Below are positions 46,428 to 55,167 of a DNA stretch of 64,000 bases, piece by piece. A model generated the notes under the pieces. That model was not told where the DNA came from. It did not search any database and saw only the letters and a list, made by a program, of their open reading frames with translations. The DNA comes from Desulfomicrobium orale DSM 12838. Lineage in GTDB: Bacteria > Desulfobacterota > Desulfovibrionia > Desulfovibrionales > Desulfomicrobiaceae. The first letter of the stretch is position 1. Each line of letters begins with the position of its first letter. The translations under genes and the position numbers were made by a program. The DNA is taken from the NCBI RefSeq assembly GCF_001553625.1, contig NZ_CP014230.1, forward strand, positions 496,001 through 560,000. The letters run 5' to 3'.

Positions 46428-47845
46428 CGCACAAGCTCCCGCACCGTCTCCACATCGGAGAAATGGCGTTTTTCCGTGCCGATTATCTGGTAATCCTCAT
46501 GCCCTTTGCCCGCGATGAGCAGGGCGTCGCCGGGACGCATGTTTTCGATGGCAAGGCCAATGGCGCGCCTGCGGTCCGCCTCGCGGATGACCCTGGGCGC
46601 TCCGGCCAGACCGGGCTCGATCTGGTCCAGAATGGATTCCGGGTCCTCCGTGCGGGGGTTGTCCGAGGTCAGCACGGCCACATCGGCGGACCTGGCCACG
46701 GCCCGGCCCATGAGCGGCCGCTTGCCCGCGTCCCGGTCTCCGCCACAACCGAAGACCGTGATCAGGCGGGCGAAACCCATCTCCTTCAGGGCCGCCGACA
46801 CCTTCTCCAGAGCGTCCGGGGTGTGGGCATAGTCCACGAAAATATCCAGCCCCTGTTCATTGGGCACCCTTTCCAGACGGCCGGGCGCTCCGGCGGCGTG
46901 CTCCAGACAGAGCATCCGTTCCGGCTCGAAGCCGAGCAGAAGGCCCGCGCCTTGGCAGGCCAGCAGATTGCTGGCGTTGTGCTTCCCGGCCAGACGCGTG
47001 GTCAGTTCCCACTCACGGCCCCGATACTCCATGCGAAGCCGCATGCCCCAGGTGCCGGACTCGACGATCCGGCCGCGCAGGTCCCCTGCGCCCAGGCCGT
47101 AGCCCATGAGTTCCGGACGCACGTCCTTCAGCCTGCGGCCATAGGCGTCGTCCAGACTGACCGCGCCCCGCGCGCATCCCGGATGTTCCCCGGCAAAAAG
47201 CCGCGCCTTGGCCGCGAAATAGCTGTCCATATCGTGGTGATAATCCAGATGATCCTGGGTCAGGTTGGAGAAAATCCCCACTTCCACAGGCAATCCGGCC
47301 AGCCGCTCCTGAGCCAGCGCATGGGAGGAGACTTCCATGACCACATACTCCACGCCGTCGGCGGCCATGCGGCCCATGATCTCGTGCAGACTGAGACCAT
47401 CGGGCGTAGTCATGGTCGCGGGCAGGGTCGTGCCGGGCCAGGACACATGCACTGTGCCGATGAGACCGGCGGAAAATCCATTGGCCGCGAGCAGATGATG
47501 CAACAGATGCGCGGTGGTGGTTTTGCCGTTGGTGCCCGTGATCCCGATGATTTTCGGCAGCCGGGATTCCGTTTTGAAGGCCGTGCGGGCCAGAACGCCC
47601 AGCGCCCGGGCCGGGTTGTCCACGGCCGCGTAAACCACGCCCTCCCGGCGGGAAATCCGCGCCTTACGCGCATGGACCACTGCCGCAGCACCACGTGAAA
47701 CGGCTTCGTCGATGAAACGCGCCCCGTCGGTGCGAAGACCGGAAAGAGCGACAAAGACATCGCCCGGCAGTACCTTTCCCGAATGTGTGCGCAGTTTCGC
47801 TTCGCCCCGCAGCATGTTTGCGATCGGCTCCAGATTCACGGTCAT
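46424..47845 (-). CDS. murE: UDP-MurNAc-L-Ala-D-Glu--meso-diaminopimelate ligase MurE
   Basis: Cytosolic ligase that adds the third stem amino acid. The 473-residue product has DVFVALSGLRTDG in the N-terminal domain, the ATP motif [10 protein letters not shown] (101-110), MEVSSHALAQERL, NLTQDHLDYHHDMDSYFAAKARLF, FVDYAHTPDALEKVSAAL and LTSDNPRTEDP, whose DNPR is the signature of meso-diaminopimelate rather than lysine specificity. The start at 47845 (MTVNLEPIANML) lies five bases after the ftsI stop; an open frame upstream is not family sequence. Confidence 0.94.
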   Translation of the reverse strand: MTVNLEPIANMLRGEAKLRTHSGKVLPGDVFVALSGLRTDGARFIDEAVSRGAAAVVHARKARISRREGVVYAAVDNPARALGVLARTAFKTESRLPKIIGITGTNGKTTTAHLLHHLLAANGFSAGLIGTVHVSWPGTTLPATMTTPDGLSLHEIMGRMAADGVEYVVMEVSSHALAQERLAGLPVEVGIFSNLTQDHLDYHHDMDSYFAAKARLFAGEHPGCARGAVSLDDAYGRRLKDVRPELMGYGLGAGDLRGRIVESGTWGMRLRMEYRGREWELTTRLAGKHNASNLLACQGAGLLLGFEPERMLCLEHAAGAPGRLERVPNEQGLDIFVDYAHTPDALEKVSAALKEMGFARLITVFGCGGDRDAGKRPLMGRAVARSADVAVLTSDNPRTEDPESILDQIEPGLAGAPRVIREADRRRAIGLAIENMRPGDALLIAGKGHEDYQIIGTEKRHFSDVETVRELVR

Positions 47846-47849
47846 TTCC

Positions 47850-49805
47850 CTACTCCGGCCGGTATGCCAGCCAGAGACGGCATTTCTTGTCTTCCGGCCA
47901 TTTTTCTCCGGGCAGCGGCTTCTGTTTTTCCACCACCACGCCGTCACCGCTCAGGGTCGGCACGATCCCCCTGGCCACCAGCACCTCCAGGGCCTGACGC
48001 ACCGTCGCGCCCTGAAGATCGGGCATGGTCGGCTGATCGGCGGAGATGGCGCTGGCCCGGCTCACCGGGGCCACATACCGCTCCGGCGTCACTCGGGCGA
48101 CCTGGTTTTTCTCCGCCGGTTCGGCCAGCATGCCGGAGGCAGTCAGCAGCTGCACGCCGATTTCCCGGACCTCCGGGGCCACCAGCACGCCGCCGTAATG
48201 CCCGGCCTTAGGCTCATCGACCATCATGAACACCAGATACCGGGGCTTGTCCGCCGGAAAAATCGCCACAAAGGACGCCACGTAGTCGCTGCCGTAGCCA
48301 CCCGCGGGGCTGGCCTTCTGGGCCGTGCCCGTCTTCCCGGCCACACGCACGCCCTCGATTCTGGAGCGGGTTCCGGTGCCGTCCTCCTGAACCACTTCCT
48401 CCAGCATGGACATGACCATCCTGGACACTTCGGAATCAAAGACCCGCTTTCCCTCCACGGGCCGGTCCGGCTCGTAGAGCAGGCGCAGCGGCAGGCGCAC
48501 GCCGTCGTTGGCGATGCACAGATAGGCCTCGGCCATTTGCAGCACGGTCACGCCCAGGCCCTGGCCAAAGGCGATGTTGGCCAGATCCACCTGCGTCCAC
48601 TGCGACGCCGGCCGCACCAGCCCCGCCGACTCGCCCGGCAGCGGCAGACCCAGCGGCCGGGCGAAACCGATTTCGTGCAGATAATGACTGTACTTCTGCG
48701 CCCCCAGAGCCAGACCGATCTTGGCCACGCCGATATTGCTCGAATAACGCAGAATCTTGTTCACGCTCAGGTTTCCGTATTTGTGCGTGTCCTTGATTCT
48801 CCGGCCCTTGACGCTCCATTTGCCGTTCTCGCAGAAATATTCCGTGGACGGCGTGCAGATTTTCTCCTGCAGGGCGGCGGCGATCAGAATCGCCTTCAGG
48901 GTGGAGCCCGGCTCGAAAATATCCACGGCCAGGCGATTCTTCCATTCGCCCCGCGTTTTTTTCACGACATTGGGATTGAAATACGGGTAATTGGCCCAGC
49001 CCAGAATATCTCCCGTGGGTATTTCCACCACCAGCGCCGTGCCGTATTTTCCCTGGGCCCTCACCACGCTGCGCTCCAGCGCCTGCTCCGCCGCCAGCTG
49101 CACCTGGCTGTCGATGGTCAGCTTCAGATTCCGGCCGTCAAATTCGGCCCCGTCGCCGCGTTCGGGGGAGGACAGCCGGTTTCCGGCCGCGTCCTTCTGC
49201 ACCCTGTACTTGGTCGAGGAGGGCGCCAGCAGATCGTTGAAGCTCTTTTCCACACCCTCTATGCCCTTGCCGTCCACATTGACGAATCCGAGCAGCTGCC
49301 CGGCCAGATGCCCCTGCGGATACTGGCGGGAAGTTTCCGCATCCAGATACACGCCGGGCAGGTCCGCCTTGCGGATAGCGCTGGCCTGAGCGTCGCTGAT
49401 CTTGCGGCCGACCCAGACAAAAGGTTTCTTGGGGTCGAGCAGCGCACTGACCTTTTTGGGCTGCACACCCAGAATGGGAGCCAGACGCCGGGCCGTGGTC
49501 CAGCGGTCCACGATCTCCCTGGGGCGGACATAAACGGACTGCGTGGTGATGGACTTGGCCAGCAAGAGCCCGTTGCGGTCGTGAATCTCGCCACGCTTTC
49601 CGGACACGGTCTCCGAAGCCCAGTACTGGCGGTTGGCCATCTTCGCGTACTGCGGCCCCTTGACCACCTGCACATGATACGCGCGGGCCCACAGCCCCAT
49701 CAGAGCCATGGCAAACACGAAACCCGCGAAAATGATCTTTCCGCGGCTTCGGTCACGAGGCGGCTTGTTCTCGCTTCTTTTTTGGGGTCGCGCTCTGTTT
49801 TTCAA
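47850..49805 (-). CDS. ftsI: FtsI/PBP3, septal transpeptidase with PASTA domain
   Basis: Class B penicillin-binding protein that cross-links septal peptidoglycan with FtsW. The 651-residue product has a basic cytoplasmic tail, one membrane segment (about 24-42), a dimerisation domain with RGEIHDRNGLLLA, and the transpeptidase motifs STLK (Ser301), SSN (355-357) and KTGT (491-494). A PASTA domain follows at about 588-650 (MPDLQGATVRQALEVLVARGIVP). The PASTA end is absent from Escherichia coli FtsI but common in deltaproteobacteria and Gram-positives. Start 49805 overlaps the ftsL stop by four bases. Confidence 0.94.
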   Translation of the reverse strand: MKNRARPQKRSENKPPRDRSRGKIIFAGFVFAMALMGLWARAYHVQVVKGPQYAKMANRQYWASETVSGKRGEIHDRNGLLLAKSITTQSVYVRPREIVDRWTTARRLAPILGVQPKKVSALLDPKKPFVWVGRKISDAQASAIRKADLPGVYLDAETSRQYPQGHLAGQLLGFVNVDGKGIEGVEKSFNDLLAPSSTKYRVQKDAAGNRLSSPERGDGAEFDGRNLKLTIDSQVQLAAEQALERSVVRAQGKYGTALVVEIPTGDILGWANYPYFNPNVVKKTRGEWKNRLAVDIFEPGSTLKAILIAAALQEKICTPSTEYFCENGKWSVKGRRIKDTHKYGNLSVNKILRYSSNIGVAKIGLALGAQKYSHYLHEIGFARPLGLPLPGESAGLVRPASQWTQVDLANIAFGQGLGVTVLQMAEAYLCIANDGVRLPLRLLYEPDRPVEGKRVFDSEVSRMVMSMLEEVVQEDGTGTRSRIEGVRVAGKTGTAQKASPAGGYGSDYVASFVAIFPADKPRYLVFMMVDEPKAGHYGGVLVAPEVREIGVQLLTASGMLAEPAEKNQVARVTPERYVAPVSRASAISADQPTMPDLQGATVRQALEVLVARGIVPTLSGDGVVVEKQKPLPGEKWPEDKKCRLWLAYRPE

Positions 49806-50083
49806 TGTTCTTCCAAAATACGGATCTGGTCCCGATGAGGCGGCTTGAGCCCGGCTTTTTCGGCTCTTTCCCGCAAGGTGGCCGGAGCCAGCAGATAGTG
49901 ACGCTCCACCTGAAGCTTGGAGTACTGCTCCCGCTTCTCCTGAAGCTCGCGGTCCAGAACCTTCAGCCCGTAGGCCAGATCGACCCGTTCAATGTTCACC
50001 CAGACAAGGGCCAGACCGAGAATGATGGTCAGCAGAAACATGCAGGCCAGTCCCCAGAAACCCGATCCCCCGCTCGTGTTCAC
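49802..50083 (-). CDS. ftsL: FtsL-like cell division protein
   Basis: A 93-residue bitopic protein starting at a GTG (50083) that overlaps the rsmH stop (GTGA). One membrane segment (FWGLACMFLLTIILGLALVWVNIERV, about residues 8-33) is followed by a coiled coil (GLKVLDRELQEKREQYSKLQVERHYLLAPATLRERAEKAGL), the usual plan of FtsL, which recruits FtsI and FtsW through FtsB/FtsQ. Position between rsmH and ftsI is the standard ftsL place. The gene has no named domain signature beyond this, and most of the open frame around it is a shadow of rsmH. Confidence 0.8.
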   Translation of the reverse strand: MNTSGGSGFWGLACMFLLTIILGLALVWVNIERVDLAYGLKVLDRELQEKREQYSKLQVERHYLLAPATLRERAEKAGLKPPHRDQIRILEEH

Positions 50084-51066
50084 GATTCCTTCCCGACGCG
50101 TTCGGCCACCCGCAGCTTGGCGCTCCGGCTGCGGCTGTTGCGGCGCATCTCTCCGACACCGGGAACAAGAGGCTTGCGCATCGGCAGGATCAGCTTGCGC
50201 GCATGCCCGCACCGGCAGACCGGGTATTCCCAGGGGCAGAGACAGTCCGTGCTTTCCCGGCGGAAAATCCGCTTCACGATTCGATCCTCCAGAGAGTGAA
50301 AGGAGATGACCGCCACACGTCCGCCGGGACGCAGGAAGTCGATAACCCGGCCCAGAAAAGTCTCGATTTCTTCCAGCTCGCGGTTCACCGCGATACGCAG
50401 TGCCTGAAACGTCCGCGTGGCCGGATGGTTGCGGGCCAGGGCGCGCCGCCTGGCCGGGTAGGCCGCCGCCACGATCCGGGCCAGTTCCAGCGTGGTCTCG
50501 ATCTTTTTCTCTTCCCTGGCCGCGACCACGGCCCGGGCGATACGTCCGGCCAGGGGTTCCTCTCCGTATTCCCAGATCAGTTTTTTCAGGCGCTCGCAGG
50601 AGGCGGTATTCACGATATTGGCGGCAGGCTCCGCTCCGGAATCCGGATCCATGCGCATGTCCAAAGGTCCGTCGTGCACAAAGGAAAAACCGCGCTCCGC
50701 ACTGTCCAGTTGCAGGGAGGACACTCCCAGATCGGCGATGACCCCGTCCACGGCGTCCCAACCCGCCTCGGCCAGGGCGGACTCGAAAAACCTGAAGGAC
50801 ATGTGCGCGGTCACGACCCGCTCTCCATACGGGGCAAGCCTCGCGCGGGCCGCATCCAGAGCCTGCCGGTCCCTGTCCAGACCGAGCAGCCGCGCCCCGC
50901 CGGAGGTCAGCTCCATGATCCGTCCGGCATGGCCGCCAAGACCCAGGGTCGCGTCCAGATACCTGCCGCCCGGCCGGGGCGCGATCCAGTCCATGACCTC
51001 GTCCAGCATGACCGGAATGTGACCGGCCGCCGCATCCACCGGATGTTCGGAATCGTTGTCTGTCAT
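50080..51066 (-). CDS. rsmH: 16S rRNA (cytosine(1402)-N4)-methyltransferase RsmH
   Basis: SAM-dependent methyltransferase acting on C1402 of 16S rRNA. The 328-residue product has HIPVMLDEVMDWI, YLDATLGLGGHAGRI (SAM loop), GVIADLGVSSLQLDSAERGFSF, DGPLDMRMD, RNHPATRTFQALRIAVN and VISFHSLEDRIVKRIF, all diagnostic. ATG 51066 follows AGG by four bases; the in-frame TTG at 51078 has no site and overlaps mraZ. It lies eight bases after the mraZ stop and overlaps ftsL by four. Confidence 0.94.
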   Translation of the reverse strand: MTDNDSEHPVDAAAGHIPVMLDEVMDWIAPRPGGRYLDATLGLGGHAGRIMELTSGGARLLGLDRDRQALDAARARLAPYGERVVTAHMSFRFFESALAEAGWDAVDGVIADLGVSSLQLDSAERGFSFVHDGPLDMRMDPDSGAEPAANIVNTASCERLKKLIWEYGEEPLAGRIARAVVAAREEKKIETTLELARIVAAAYPARRRALARNHPATRTFQALRIAVNRELEEIETFLGRVIDFLRPGGRVAVISFHSLEDRIVKRIFRRESTDCLCPWEYPVCRCGHARKLILPMRKPLVPGVGEMRRNSRSRSAKLRVAERVGKES

Positions 51067-51074
51067 GCCACCTG

Positions 51075-51530
51075 TCAAAAACGCAGTTCAAAGCCCTGGG
51101 CGGCCAGGTCGTCCATGGTCTGATCGAAATTGCCCTGCACGGCCCTGCGCTGCTCCTCGAAGCGTTCCAGATCCCATATCTCGAACTTTCTGCCCACGCC
51201 CGCCAGGACGATCTCCTTGTGCAGGCCGGCGTAGCTGCGCAGGTGCGGTGGAATGAGCACCCGCCCCTGCTTGTCGAGAGTGACTTCCACTGCCCCGGAA
51301 ATGAAAAAGCGGTGAAGATCGCGCATCTGCCGGTTGGCCATGTTCAAAGAGGAAAAGCTCCGCTCGATGGTTTCCCATTCGGGCAGAGGATAGGCCGCCA
51401 CACAGTCGTCGAAATTGGTCAGCACGAGCCTGCCTTCCGGAGACTGGACGAAAACCTCGTCACGGAACTCCGGAGGCAGCATGAGCCGTCCCTTTGGATC
51501 CTGCGACCTGTATGCGTGTCCCCTGAACAT
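51075..51530 (-). CDS. mraZ: MraZ, transcriptional regulator of the dcw cluster
   Basis: A 151-residue SpoVT/AbrB-like DNA-binding protein with two copies of the domain: FRGHAYRSQDPKGRLMLPPEFRDE at the start and ISGAVEVTLDKQGRVLIPPHLRSYAGL in the middle, each with the DxKGR and PP motif. It represses its own operon in other bacteria. ATG 51530 has GAGGAAA directly ahead; the in-frame Met at 51572 lies within the operator. It is the first gene of the cluster and is preceded by GTGG-type MraZ boxes. Confidence 0.93.
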   Translation of the reverse strand: MFRGHAYRSQDPKGRLMLPPEFRDEVFVQSPEGRLVLTNFDDCVAAYPLPEWETIERSFSSLNMANRQMRDLHRFFISGAVEVTLDKQGRVLIPPHLRSYAGLHKEIVLAGVGRKFEIWDLERFEEQRRAVQGNFDQTMDDLAAQGFELRF

Positions 51531-51541
51531 GTTTCCTCGCG

Positions 51542-51622
51542 CCTTTTTCCACTTTTTACCACTTTTTCCCACTCCCTATGCGCCAACCCCGAGAGGCGTC
51601 AAGTCCATCTCCCACTTTTCCC
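51542..51622 (-). promoter_or_regulatory. Promoter and MraZ operator boxes of the dcw cluster
   Basis: On the minus strand, three direct repeats GTGGG, GTGGT and GTGGA, each followed by A5 or A4G, occur with a 10-bp period between 51572 and 51542, just ahead of mraZ. Further upstream, CGGGAAAAGTGGGAG (51622-51609) contains two more partial boxes. A promoter candidate, TTGACG (51602-51597) and CATAGG (51580-51575) with 16-base spacing, places the start point inside the repeats. The repeat spacing matches known MraZ boxes (TGGGN-N5 repeats). Confidence 0.7.
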
Positions 51623-51836
51623 GCATCATTCCTTAATAAATGCGATGTGATCCGCCTGGCTCTAAAAATACAAATCGCATCGGGATTCCTTTAACTATCT
51701 GGAAAAATGAAATTGTGGAGAGAAACGGCGGATATGACGGCTGTGGGAAAAGAATCGCCTCCGGCGCTGCGGACGTTGTCTTGCGGGAGAAAAAACGGCA
51801 GATTGCGCCGCATACATTTTCTTAAGGAGAGAGCGC

Positions 51837-53219
51837 ATGGAAAAAAGAAAACCGTCCCTGCTCTGGGCTCTGGCGGCCCTCATCATCCCCATCGGAGTCA
51901 TTCTCTATGGCACGGTCTGGGTGGGAGTGCGCCCGCCGGTTCTGCCGCTGCTCGCGGCCCTGGCCCTGGCGGCCATCATGTGCCTGCCCATCGGATATTC
52001 CTGGGCAGAATTGCAGGAAGGCATGTTCGAGGCCCTCGGACGCATCCAGATCGCCATCGCCATCCTGATACTGGTGGGCATGATCATCGCGGCGTGGATG
52101 GCCTCGGGCACTATTCCGGCCATCATCTACTGGGGTCTCAAGCTCCTCTCTCCGCAGTATTTCCTGCTTTCGGCCATGCTGCTCTGCTCCATGGCCTCCC
52201 TGGCCACGGGCACGTCCTTCGGGACCATGGGCACTCTCGGCGTGGCCCTGCTCGGCGTGGGCGAAGCCCTGGGATTTCCCGCGGCCATGACCGTGGGAGC
52301 CATCGTGTCCGGGGCCTATCTCGGAGACAAGATGTCCCCGGTGTCCGACTCCACCAACATCACAGCCAGTATCTGCGAAACGCCGCTGTTCCGGCACATC
52401 GGCTCCATGTGCTGGACCACGATTCCGGCCTTTGTCTGCGCCGGCGTCATCTACGCCTTTCTCGGGAAAACCCAGGCCCAGGCGCCTCTGGACAACCTGC
52501 AGGCCCTTCTCGCCACCCTGGAAACATCCTTTTCCCTGTCCGTCTGGGCCTTCATCCCGCCCGTGCTCATGATCATCCTGGCCTTCCTGCGCCAACCCGT
52601 GCTGCCGACCATGTTCGTGTGTCTTCTGAGCGCTGTGATCATCGCCCTGATCCAAGGCGTGGAACTCGCCCCCATGGCCAAGCTCCTGACCTCGGGTTAC
52701 GTTTCCAACACGGGTCTGCCCGAGCTGGACAAACTGCTCTCGCGCGGCGGTATCATGAGCATCATGCCCACGGTGCTGCTGCTCTGTTCGGGGGTGGCTT
52801 TCGGCGGGGTCCTGGAAAAGGCTCAGGTGCTGTCGGTCATTCTGGACGCCATGCTGCGCGGTGCAACGTCGGCCGTGCGCCTTGTCTTTTCCACGCTGGT
52901 GGCGGCCTATATGATTCTGCTCGGCACGGGCAGCCAGATGCTGGCCGTCATCGTGCCCGGCCGGGCCTTTCTGGAACCCTTCCGCAAGGCCGATGTGCAT
53001 CCGGCCGTGCTCTCCCGCACCTGCGAAGATGCGGGTACCATCGGCTGCCCGCTGGTGCCCTGGAGCGTGCACGCCTTTTACATCGCCGGAGTGCTGCACG
53101 TCACAGCCTGGGATTTTGCGCCCTACGCCTTCCTGAACTGGATGGTGCCCGTCTTTTCCATACTCTGCGCCATGACCGGCTTCGGCATCTGGAAAAACGG
53201 CACCCCGGCGCGCGGATAA
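51837..53219 (+). CDS. nhaC: NhaC-type Na+/H+ antiporter
   Basis: A 460-residue inner-membrane protein with about 11 hydrophobic segments, exchanging cytoplasmic sodium for protons. Family features are the GTVWVGVRPPVLPLLAALAL opening, GSFGTMGTLGVALLGVGEALGFP, GAIVSGAYLGDKMSPVSDSTNIT (the central conserved segment of NhaC) and the C-terminal HPAVLSRTCEDAGTIGCPLVPWSVHAFYIAGVL. AAGGAGAG lies ahead of the ATG. It is divergent from the dcw cluster and is followed by a strong terminator at 53245-53271. Malate/lactate-type antiporters are close relatives, so the exact substrate is inference. Confidence 0.85.
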   Translation: MEKRKPSLLWALAALIIPIGVILYGTVWVGVRPPVLPLLAALALAAIMCLPIGYSWAELQEGMFEALGRIQIAIAILILVGMIIAAWMASGTIPAIIYWGLKLLSPQYFLLSAMLLCSMASLATGTSFGTMGTLGVALLGVGEALGFPAAMTVGAIVSGAYLGDKMSPVSDSTNITASICETPLFRHIGSMCWTTIPAFVCAGVIYAFLGKTQAQAPLDNLQALLATLETSFSLSVWAFIPPVLMIILAFLRQPVLPTMFVCLLSAVIIALIQGVELAPMAKLLTSGYVSNTGLPELDKLLSRGGIMSIMPTVLLLCSGVAFGGVLEKAQVLSVILDAMLRGATSAVRLVFSTLVAAYMILLGTGSQMLAVIVPGRAFLEPFRKADVHPAVLSRTCEDAGTIGCPLVPWSVHAFYIAGVLHVTAWDFAPYAFLNWMVPVFSILCAMTGFGIWKNGTPARG

Positions 53220-53244
53220 GCCCCCGCCGGAGAGAATTACAATG

Positions 53245-53271
53245 AAAAAGCCACCTTCGGGTGGCTTTTTT
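53245..53271. terminator. Bidirectional terminator between nhaC and the SulP gene
   Basis: Stem AAAAAGCCACC/GGTGGCTTTTT around a TTCG tetraloop (stem core 53250-53255 and 53260-53265), with a T-run on one strand and an A-run on the other. It lies 25 bases after the nhaC stop and 36 bases after the SulP stop in the opposite direction, and probably serves both converging genes. Confidence 0.85.
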
Positions 53272-53307
53272 GTGTGACCAGAAAACCCGCGGCGGCCCGA
53301 TGGCGGC

Positions 53308-54996
53308 CTAGTCCGCCTGGGCCAGCAGTTCGCCGGCCCGGGCCAGAGCGTGATCGATGTTGCCGCAGATGTTCGGCCGGCCGATCAGTTCCTCCGTGCC
53401 CATGCGCGCAAAGACCATACGAGCCCGGTCCCTCACTCCGGACAGAACCACATGGACACCTCTGGACCGACAGGTGCGCACGAAGTTCTCCAGAGCGTTG
53501 ATGCCTGTCGAATCCACCGTCGGCACCTTGCGCATCCGCAGGATGAACACCTTGGGCTGCCCTTCCAGACGGGACAGCACATCCTGAAACCTGTCCGCCA
53601 CGCCGAAAAAGAACGGCCCGTCGATTTCATACACGCGCACGCCCTCGGGGATAACCAATTCCTCAATGTTCTTGCCCGCCGCACGGGCCATTTCGCCAAG
53701 CTCACACGAACAGATGGAGGTGACCTCACTCATCCGGCGCATGAACAAAATGGCCGCCAGTATCACGCCCACGTACACTGCTACGGTCAGATCCACGGCC
53801 ACGGTCAGCGCAAAGGTCAGCAGCATGACCGATGAATCGGACTTGGGCGCGCGGAATGCGCGCATGAACTTGCGCGGCTCGCTCATGTCCCAGGCGACCA
53901 CCACCAGCACCGCGGCCAGGCTGGCCAGAGGAATGAACGACGCCAGCGGGGCCAGAAAAAGGATAAAGCCCACCAGCACCAGAGCGTGGACCATGCCCGC
54001 CACAGGGGTCTGCCCGCCGGAGCGGATGTTGGTCACCGTGCGTGCGATGGCTCCCGTGGCCGGAATACCGCCAAACAGCACTGAAGCGATATTCGCTGCA
54101 CCCTGGGCCGTGAGTTCCACATTGGAGTTATGCTTGTCGCCGGTCATGCCGTCGGCCACCACGCAGGACAGAAGGGACTCGATGCCCGCCAGCAGGGCTA
54201 TGGTCATGGCGTCCGGCAGAAGCAGGCGAACCTGCTCCATCGTCACCTGGGGAATGACCAGGGTCGGCAGCTTGGCGGGAATGCCGCCGAAACGGCTGCC
54301 GATGGTCTCCACATCCAGCCCGAAGACCCAGACCGCCACGGAAGCCAGCACCACACCCACCACCGGTCCGGGAATGCGCGGGATAAAGCGGCGCACGGCC
54401 AGGATGGCGGTCAGACTGAGCAGCGCCACGCCCAGGGTCGCCGGGCTGAACGTGGACGCATGCTGACAGTACGCCTCCCATTTGGCGAAAAACTCCGGTG
54501 GAGTTTCCCGCATGGCCAGCCCGAAGAAGTCCTTCATCTGGGAGGAAAAAATGAGCACGCCTATGCCCGTGGTAAAACCCGTGGTCACCGGGTGGGGAAT
54601 GAACTTGATGAGGGAGCCCAGACGGCACAGGCCGAAAACGAGCAGCATGGCTCCGGCCAGCAGAGTGGTCACCACCAGACCGTCGTATCCATGCTTGTGG
54701 ATGACGTTGAAAATGATGACCACGAAGGCCCCGGTGGGTCCGCCGATCTGGTAGCGGCTGCCGCCCAGAAGGGAAATCAGAAACCCGGCCACAATGGCCG
54801 TGAACAGCCCCTGATCCGGCGTCACGCCGGAAGCGATGCCGAAAGCCATGGCCAGAGGCAGGGCCACGATGCCCACAGTCAGCCCGGCGATGCAGTCCCG
54901 GATGAACAGCCCCCCGCCATACCCTTCGCGCAGCACCGTGAATGTCCGGGGCACGAAGGCATCCCGGCTTCCCGGTGTCATTCCTGTCATGAACAT
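53308..54996 (-). CDS. SulP family anion transporter with STAS domain
   Basis: A 562-residue inner-membrane transporter for sulfate, bicarbonate or a related anion. It has about 12-14 hydrophobic segments with DCIAGLTVGIVALPLAMAFGIASGVTPDQGLFTAIVAGFLISLLGGSRYQIGGPTGAF (the SulP N-terminal signature) and IASVLFGGIPATGAIARTVTNIRSGGQTPVAGMVHAL. Residues about 440-562 form a STAS domain (VRVYEIDGPFFFGVADRF, VDSTGINALENFVRTCRSRGVHVVLSG). In a sulfate reducer sulfate uptake is plausible, but the family cannot be resolved to a substrate by eye. The start 54996 has GGAGAG eight bases ahead. Confidence 0.88.
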   Translation of the reverse strand: MFMTGMTPGSRDAFVPRTFTVLREGYGGGLFIRDCIAGLTVGIVALPLAMAFGIASGVTPDQGLFTAIVAGFLISLLGGSRYQIGGPTGAFVVIIFNVIHKHGYDGLVVTTLLAGAMLLVFGLCRLGSLIKFIPHPVTTGFTTGIGVLIFSSQMKDFFGLAMRETPPEFFAKWEAYCQHASTFSPATLGVALLSLTAILAVRRFIPRIPGPVVGVVLASVAVWVFGLDVETIGSRFGGIPAKLPTLVIPQVTMEQVRLLLPDAMTIALLAGIESLLSCVVADGMTGDKHNSNVELTAQGAANIASVLFGGIPATGAIARTVTNIRSGGQTPVAGMVHALVLVGFILFLAPLASFIPLASLAAVLVVVAWDMSEPRKFMRAFRAPKSDSSVMLLTFALTVAVDLTVAVYVGVILAAILFMRRMSEVTSICSCELGEMARAAGKNIEELVIPEGVRVYEIDGPFFFGVADRFQDVLSRLEGQPKVFILRMRKVPTVDSTGINALENFVRTCRSRGVHVVLSGVRDRARMVFARMGTEELIGRPNICGNIDHALARAGELLAQAD

Positions 54997-55109
54997 ACGT
55001 CTTCTCTCCGTTCTCCGTCAGATTCAAAGCCCAAAGCCGACGGAGCTACTCGCGGACGCAAGGCTCCGCAAGCATTTCAGACGGACCTGGCGCGGCAGGT
55101 CAAAAAAAC

Positions 55110-55146
55110 GCCCCGCCCGGATGATCCGGCGCGGGACGGTTTTTTA
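55110..55146 (-). terminator. Terminator after the APC permease gene
   Basis: CCCGC-CCGG (55112-55120) pairs with CCGG-C-GCGGG (55126-55135) around a 5-base loop, flanked by A-runs upstream (55102-55108) and T-runs downstream. Read on the minus strand it is a GC-rich stem followed by T7, about 20 bases after the permease stop at 55168. Confidence 0.7.
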
Positions 55147-55167
55147 ACGCCCATCAGGTTCGGCGTG

